Source: Deltaproteobacteria bacterium
Lineage (GTDB): Bacteria; Desulfobacterota; Syntrophia; Syntrophales; Smithellaceae
Direction of reading: 5' to 3'
Length of the DNA: 9,603 bases
Assembly (NCBI GenBank): GCA_011046295.1
Contig: DSAV01000233.1
Coordinates: 1 to 9,603 of the forward strand
The position numbers and the translations under genes were made by a program. Below, piece by piece: positions 7,069-9,603 of this stretch (positions are counted from its first letter, which is position 1; each line of letters begins with the position of its first letter). A model generated the notes under the pieces. That model was not told the origin of the DNA. It saw only the letters and a program-made list of their open reading frames with translations, and did not search any database.

Positions 7069-7111
7069 AAACCTTAAATATCATGAAATATGTCCATAAG
7101 TATTGGAAACA

Positions 7112-7345
7112 GCACGGTATTATCGAATTTATCTGACGCATAATCGTGCATAGCAGTCAGCCAATTTTATTGGCCTGCTTGAATAAAAAATTAAATACGA
7201 TAAACAAAACATTGAAAATGGTTTTTGTTTCGATTTTTCGAAATTACAGGAAAAACAAACTTTGCGCGGTACGAGCATGGGCGTCCCGTCAAGATTGCTT
7301 CGGCAAACATCAGCTTTTTCGCTTTTAGGCATTTTTAATGCGAAA
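7112..7345. repeat. Cluster of stem-loops in the 378-bp gap between two small membrane protein genes
   Basis: The stretch 6993-7370 has no convincing gene but carries four inverted repeats in a row. (1) GCACG/CGTGC (7112-7116, 7145-7149) with ATTAT/ATAAT inside. (2) AGCAG/CTGCT (7152-7156, 7175-7179) with GCCAA/TTGGC inside. (3) TTTCGA/TCGAAA (7228-7233, 7238-7243) with GTTTTT/AAAAAC outside. (4) GCATT/AATGC (7329-7333, 7337-7341), alternatively TTTCGC/GCGAAA (7317-7322, 7340-7345). They may form a structured leader or small RNA for the AtpI-like gene, or be protein sites upstream of its sigma-54-like element. AT-rich DNA yields such stems by chance, so the joint significance is uncertain. 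Confidence 0.4.
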
Positions 7346-7370
7346 TCTTTCCCATAGCTAAATGCCGCTG

Positions 7371-7565
7371 CTATTGGAGAAGGCCTATAAGCTTTCTGGT
7401 CAGGTTAATTACCGGCTCGGTATAGAGCGCTACCAGTATCGCGTATAGGATGAACACCATGACCATTTCGATAATGCGCACGTCACGGTATTTCTTTTTT
7501 ATGACAAAAAGAACAACAGCCCCAATAACCAGTGTGATTAAATGAATAATTGGAAAATTTTCCAT
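7371..7565 (-). CDS. Small two-helix membrane protein (64 aa), unknown function
   Basis: An open frame of 64 residues starting MENFPIIHLITLV. Two hydrophobic segments (about 7-22 and 31-48) are joined by a basic loop KKKYRDVR (23-30), which by the positive-inside rule would face the cytoplasm, leaving both ends outside. AGGAGG lies 5 nt before the ATG, one of the strongest ribosome sites in the window, so it is very likely translated. No family was recognised. It reads in the same direction as the AtpI-like gene, 378 nt upstream of it. A TATAAT -10 element at 7692-7697 may drive it. Confidence 0.68.
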   Translation of the reverse strand: MENFPIIHLITLVIGAVVLFVIKKKYRDVRIIEMVMVFILYAILVALYTEPVINLTRKLIGLLQ

Positions 7566-7626
7566 TACCGCCTCCTTTGCTTTTTATAAAAATTCATCCA
7601 AGAAATATTGGCAAAAACAGACCCTG

Positions 7627-7649
7627 TTTTTAGGCATTAAGCCTAAAAA
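7627..7649. repeat. Perfect 9-bp hairpin/palindrome in the leader of the 64-aa protein gene
   Basis: TTTTTAGGC (7627-7635) and GCCTAAAAA (7641-7649) are exact inverted repeats around a 5-nt spacer, 62 nt upstream of the ATG at 7565 and downstream of the proposed promoter. It could be a dimeric repressor operator or an mRNA stem. The 11-mer TTTTAGGCATT recurs at 7323-7333, on the far side of the gene, so the gene is bracketed by the same word. The rest of the 265-bp gap 7566-7830 holds a tandem pair of GCCTTATGT (7664-7681) and nothing else recognised. Confidence 0.45.
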
Positions 7650-7691
7650 TTAATCTGGCTCGCGCCTTATGTGCCTTATGTGTTTGACAGT

Positions 7692-7697
7692 ATTATA
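7692..7697 (-). promoter_or_regulatory. Candidate sigma-70 -10 box upstream of the 64-aa protein gene
   Basis: On the minus strand a perfect TATAAT is preceded by G at the extended -10 position. The matching -35 is poor (ATGCAA at 16-nt spacing, three of six). Transcription would begin near 7685, giving a leader of about 120 nt that contains the 7627-7649 hairpin. Confidence 0.35.
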
Positions 7698-7830
7698 ACC
7701 TCGTTTGATTGAATTGCATACTTTTTTTTACGCAATATAATCATGGATAATCTTACAGGAACAACAAGTCTCTCATGCGCCGGCCTCGCAAGTTTTATGC
7801 CGACTTTAGTTTTTGCAATTAGCCCGTGCT

Positions 7831-8577
7831 TTACTTTTTTGCGGCGAGAATCCGGCGTACTTTCTCCAACTCCAGCTCTGTATCCACTTCGATCGAATCA
7901 TGCGCAGTGATGACAACTTTGATTTTATAACCATGTTCCAAAGCCCGCAGCTGCTCAAGAGATTCGAGCTTTTCCAGCTTGCCTTCAGGCAACCCGGTGA
8001 AGGTATCGATAAAATCACGGCGGTAAGCGTAGATTCCGTGATGCTTGTAGTAATCAGCTTTGAGTTTTTTGTCGCGCACATAAGGAATGGTCGCGCGGGA
8101 AAAATAAAGAGCAAAATAATCTTTATCAAAAGCGACTTTGACCGCGTGCGGGTGGTTTATTTCCTCTTCCAAAACTATTTTGTAAATTAATGTGGACATA
8201 ACTATAGCCGGCTCGGTAATCAGCGGCGCGATAACTTCATCCACCTGCGCCGGTTCAAAAACCGGCTGATCGCCCTGAATGTTCACGACAATAGCATCGG
8301 CGGAAAGATTCAGAGATTTCACGGCTTCGGCGATTCTATCCGTCCCGGAACGATGCGTTGCGGAAGTCATAATGGCATTGCCGCCGAAACTTTTCACCGC
8401 TTTAAAAATTCTTTCATCATCCGTGGCCACCGCCACATAGGGAAGAGCTTTGGCGCGCGATGCGCGTTCGTAAACGTGCTGGATCATCGGTTTACCGCAC
8501 AAATCAGCCAGAGGCTTGCCGGGAAAGCGGCTGGATTCATAGCGCGCGGGGATAATGCAAACGATTTCTCTTTTCAC
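7831..8577 (-). CDS. kdsB: 3-deoxy-manno-octulosonate cytidylyltransferase (CMP-Kdo synthetase)
   Basis: Cytoplasmic enzyme that activates Kdo with CTP to give CMP-Kdo and diphosphate, the donor for lipid A-Kdo formation. The nucleotide-binding start IPARYESSRFPGKPL is at 9-23, HRSGTDR at 75-81, the metal-site segment VNIQGDQP at 98-105 (D103), FSRATIPY at 159-166, HHGIYAYRRDFI from 179, and LESLEQLRALEHGY near 204-217. The chosen start is GTG at 8575-8577, giving 248 residues, the same length as the E. coli enzyme. It places MKREIVCIIPARY at the N-terminus and lies 2 nt after the hldD stop, with AGGA about 8 nt ahead inside the end of hldD. A longer frame runs to 8670 but would overlap hldD by about 90 nt and add unrelated residues. 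It is translationally coupled to hldD. No clear terminator was seen downstream. Confidence 0.95.
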   Translation of the reverse strand: MKREIVCIIPARYESSRFPGKPLADLCGKPMIQHVYERASRAKALPYVAVATDDERIFKAVKSFGGNAIMTSATHRSGTDRIAEAVKSLNLSADAIVVNIQGDQPVFEPAQVDEVIAPLITEPAIVMSTLIYKIVLEEEINHPHAVKVAFDKDYFALYFSRATIPYVRDKKLKADYYKHHGIYAYRRDFIDTFTGLPEGKLEKLESLEQLRALEHGYKIKVVITAHDSIEVDTELELEKVRRILAAKK

Positions 8578-8579
8578 TG

Positions 8580-9557
8580 TTATTTTCCTAAATGAGGATC
8601 GATGTTTTGCAAATAATTGACAACGTAATCCCGTACCGTTTCTTCCAGCGGCGCGAAGGTAACTGGGCATCCGGCTGACTTGAGTTTATTCATTTGAGCT
8701 TCAGTAAAATACTGATATTGATCGCGCAGCGCTACGGGCATTTCAATATATTGAATATTGGTTTTTCTTTCCATCGCGGCAAACACAGACTTTATTAAAT
8801 CTTTCCACGTCCGCGCTTTGCCTGTTCCTAAATTATATATGCCATTGACCTCAGGATTTTTAAAAAACCACCACATCACATTCAGGCAATCCTTGACATA
8901 AACAAAATCACGCAGCTGTCCGCCGTCAGGATATTCTTTTCTGTAGGATTTAAACAAGCGCATCTTTCCCGTTTCTTTAATCTGTTTAAAAGCCTTGTAG
9001 ATGACGCTGGACATATCGCCCTTGTGATATTCGTTGGGGCCGAAGACATTGAAATATTTTATGCCGACTATTTTATCTTCCAGTTTGTTTTTCAAAACCC
9101 ATAAATCAAATATCTGCTTGGAATAACCGTACATGTTAATTGGTTTGAGCTGGCTGATTTTTTCGTGATCGTCGGAAAAACCTAGAGCGCCGTCACCGTA
9201 TGTCGCGGCGGAGCTGGCGTAAATAAACCGCGCGTTATGACTAAGCGCCCATGCGGCGAGTTCCCGGCTGTAGAGATAATTATTTTCCCACAAATAATCG
9301 GCGTCGCGCTCCGTGGTGGACGAGCAGGCGCCCATATGAATGACGGCGCTGGCTTCAAAAGGAACTTCATCTTCCAGAACCAGGTTCATAAATTCGTTTT
9401 TATGAATATAATCGGCAAAGCGCAGGTTAACCAGATTTTTCCATTTATCATCACTGCTCAGCTGATCAACAATGACAATATCCTCGATCCCTTTCTGATT
9501 GAGTTTCCAGACAAAAGCACTGCCGATAAATCCCGCGCCGCCCGTGACAATTATCAT
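8580..9557 (-). CDS. hldD: ADP-L-glycero-D-manno-heptose-6-epimerase
   Basis: Short-chain dehydrogenase/reductase-type epimerase that converts ADP-D-glycero- to ADP-L-glycero-D-manno-heptose for the LPS inner core, using bound NADP. Of 325 residues, the Rossmann motif TGGAGFIG is at 5-12, GACSSTTE at 76-83, ASSAATYG at 114-121, and the catalytic Y143-x-x-x-K147 in YGYSKQ. The second lysine region YFNVFGPNEYHKGDMSSV (168-185) contains K179, which corresponds to the E. coli second catalytic lysine, and LRDFVYVKD and DQYQYFTEA are typical of this family. All key residues are present and the length is normal. AAGGAG about 9 nt before ATG supports the start. It is the first gene visible of an LPS unit with kdsB; the segment upstream to the window edge (9558-9603) shows only A/T-rich leader. 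Confidence 0.96.
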   Translation of the reverse strand: MIIVTGGAGFIGSAFVWKLNQKGIEDIVIVDQLSSDDKWKNLVNLRFADYIHKNEFMNLVLEDEVPFEASAVIHMGACSSTTERDADYLWENNYLYSRELAAWALSHNARFIYASSAATYGDGALGFSDDHEKISQLKPINMYGYSKQIFDLWVLKNKLEDKIVGIKYFNVFGPNEYHKGDMSSVIYKAFKQIKETGKMRLFKSYRKEYPDGGQLRDFVYVKDCLNVMWWFFKNPEVNGIYNLGTGKARTWKDLIKSVFAAMERKTNIQYIEMPVALRDQYQYFTEAQMNKLKSAGCPVTFAPLEETVRDYVVNYLQNIDPHLGK

Positions 9558-9603
9558 TAAAATTTGCTCCTTATTTTCTGATATTTATTAAGTTTATTAA
9601 TAC

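Noticed and set aside
7146..7328. A 60-codon plus-strand open frame in the intergenic stretch
   Set aside because: No ribosome binding site, no coherent topology or motif, and it runs across the stem-loops.
7664..7681. Tandem pair of GCCTTATGT
   Set aside because: Only two 9-bp units, with no third copy; could be slippage and does not indicate an array.
7676..7744. A 22-codon minus-strand frame starting ATGATTATATTGCG
   Set aside because: No adequate ribosome site and low-complexity lysine-rich start; no support beyond being open.
69..7751. The 12-mer ATTATCCATGAT at 69-80 repeated on the minus strand at 7740-7751
   Set aside because: Several 12-mer coincidences are expected by chance in a window of this size, and flanks diverge quickly; not evidence for a mobile element.

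Overview
The window looks like a chromosomal segment from a Gram-negative bacterium, most likely one of the deltaproteobacteria in the broad sense (Desulfobacterota, perhaps a syntroph or anaerobe). The clues are LPS inner-core genes (hldD, kdsB), a sigma-54-dependent two-component system, and an F-type ATP synthase c subunit whose second-helix motif (AESIAIY...ANPY) resembles the geobacter/syntroph type. This taxonomic call is inference from family resemblance, not from a search. No rRNA, tRNA, CRISPR array, insertion sequence or phage gene was seen.

Layout. At 153-4413 on the minus strand there is a probable operon: a 59-residue two-helix membrane protein, a Cache-PAS-PAS histidine kinase and an NtrC-type response regulator. 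At 4414-4910 lies a 497-bp AT-rich divergent intergenic region. It carries a good -24/-12 sigma-54 promoter (4783-4798) reading rightwards and an inverted CGTTCG/CGAACG pair upstream that could be an activator site. At 4911-6645 on the plus strand is a two-gene unit: an ATP synthase c subunit with a signal-peptide-like N-terminal extension, then a membrane protein made of a large Cache sensor domain and no output domain. The unit ends at a bidirectional hairpin terminator (6671-6702).

From 6750 to 7565 on the minus strand are two small membrane proteins. One is an AtpI/ATPase gene 1-like assembly protein with a TTG start, preceded by a weaker sigma-54-like site. The other is an unrecognised 64-residue two-helix protein. 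Between them is a 378-bp stretch with several stem-loops. From 7831 to 9557 on the minus strand, hldD and kdsB are tightly coupled (2 nt apart) and supply heptose epimerisation and CMP-Kdo for LPS inner core; they look like ordinary housekeeping genes.

The part worth attention is 4234-6992. Two ATP-synthase membrane-sector genes (c subunit and AtpI-like) sit apart from any visible subunit a or F1 genes. They lie next to a sigma-54 two-component system and an output-less Cache protein, and the c subunit has a sigma-54 promoter in front of it. The model offered, as inference, is that the Cache/PAS kinase and its sigma-54 activator control the c subunit-Cache operon in response to an extracytoplasmic or energetic signal.
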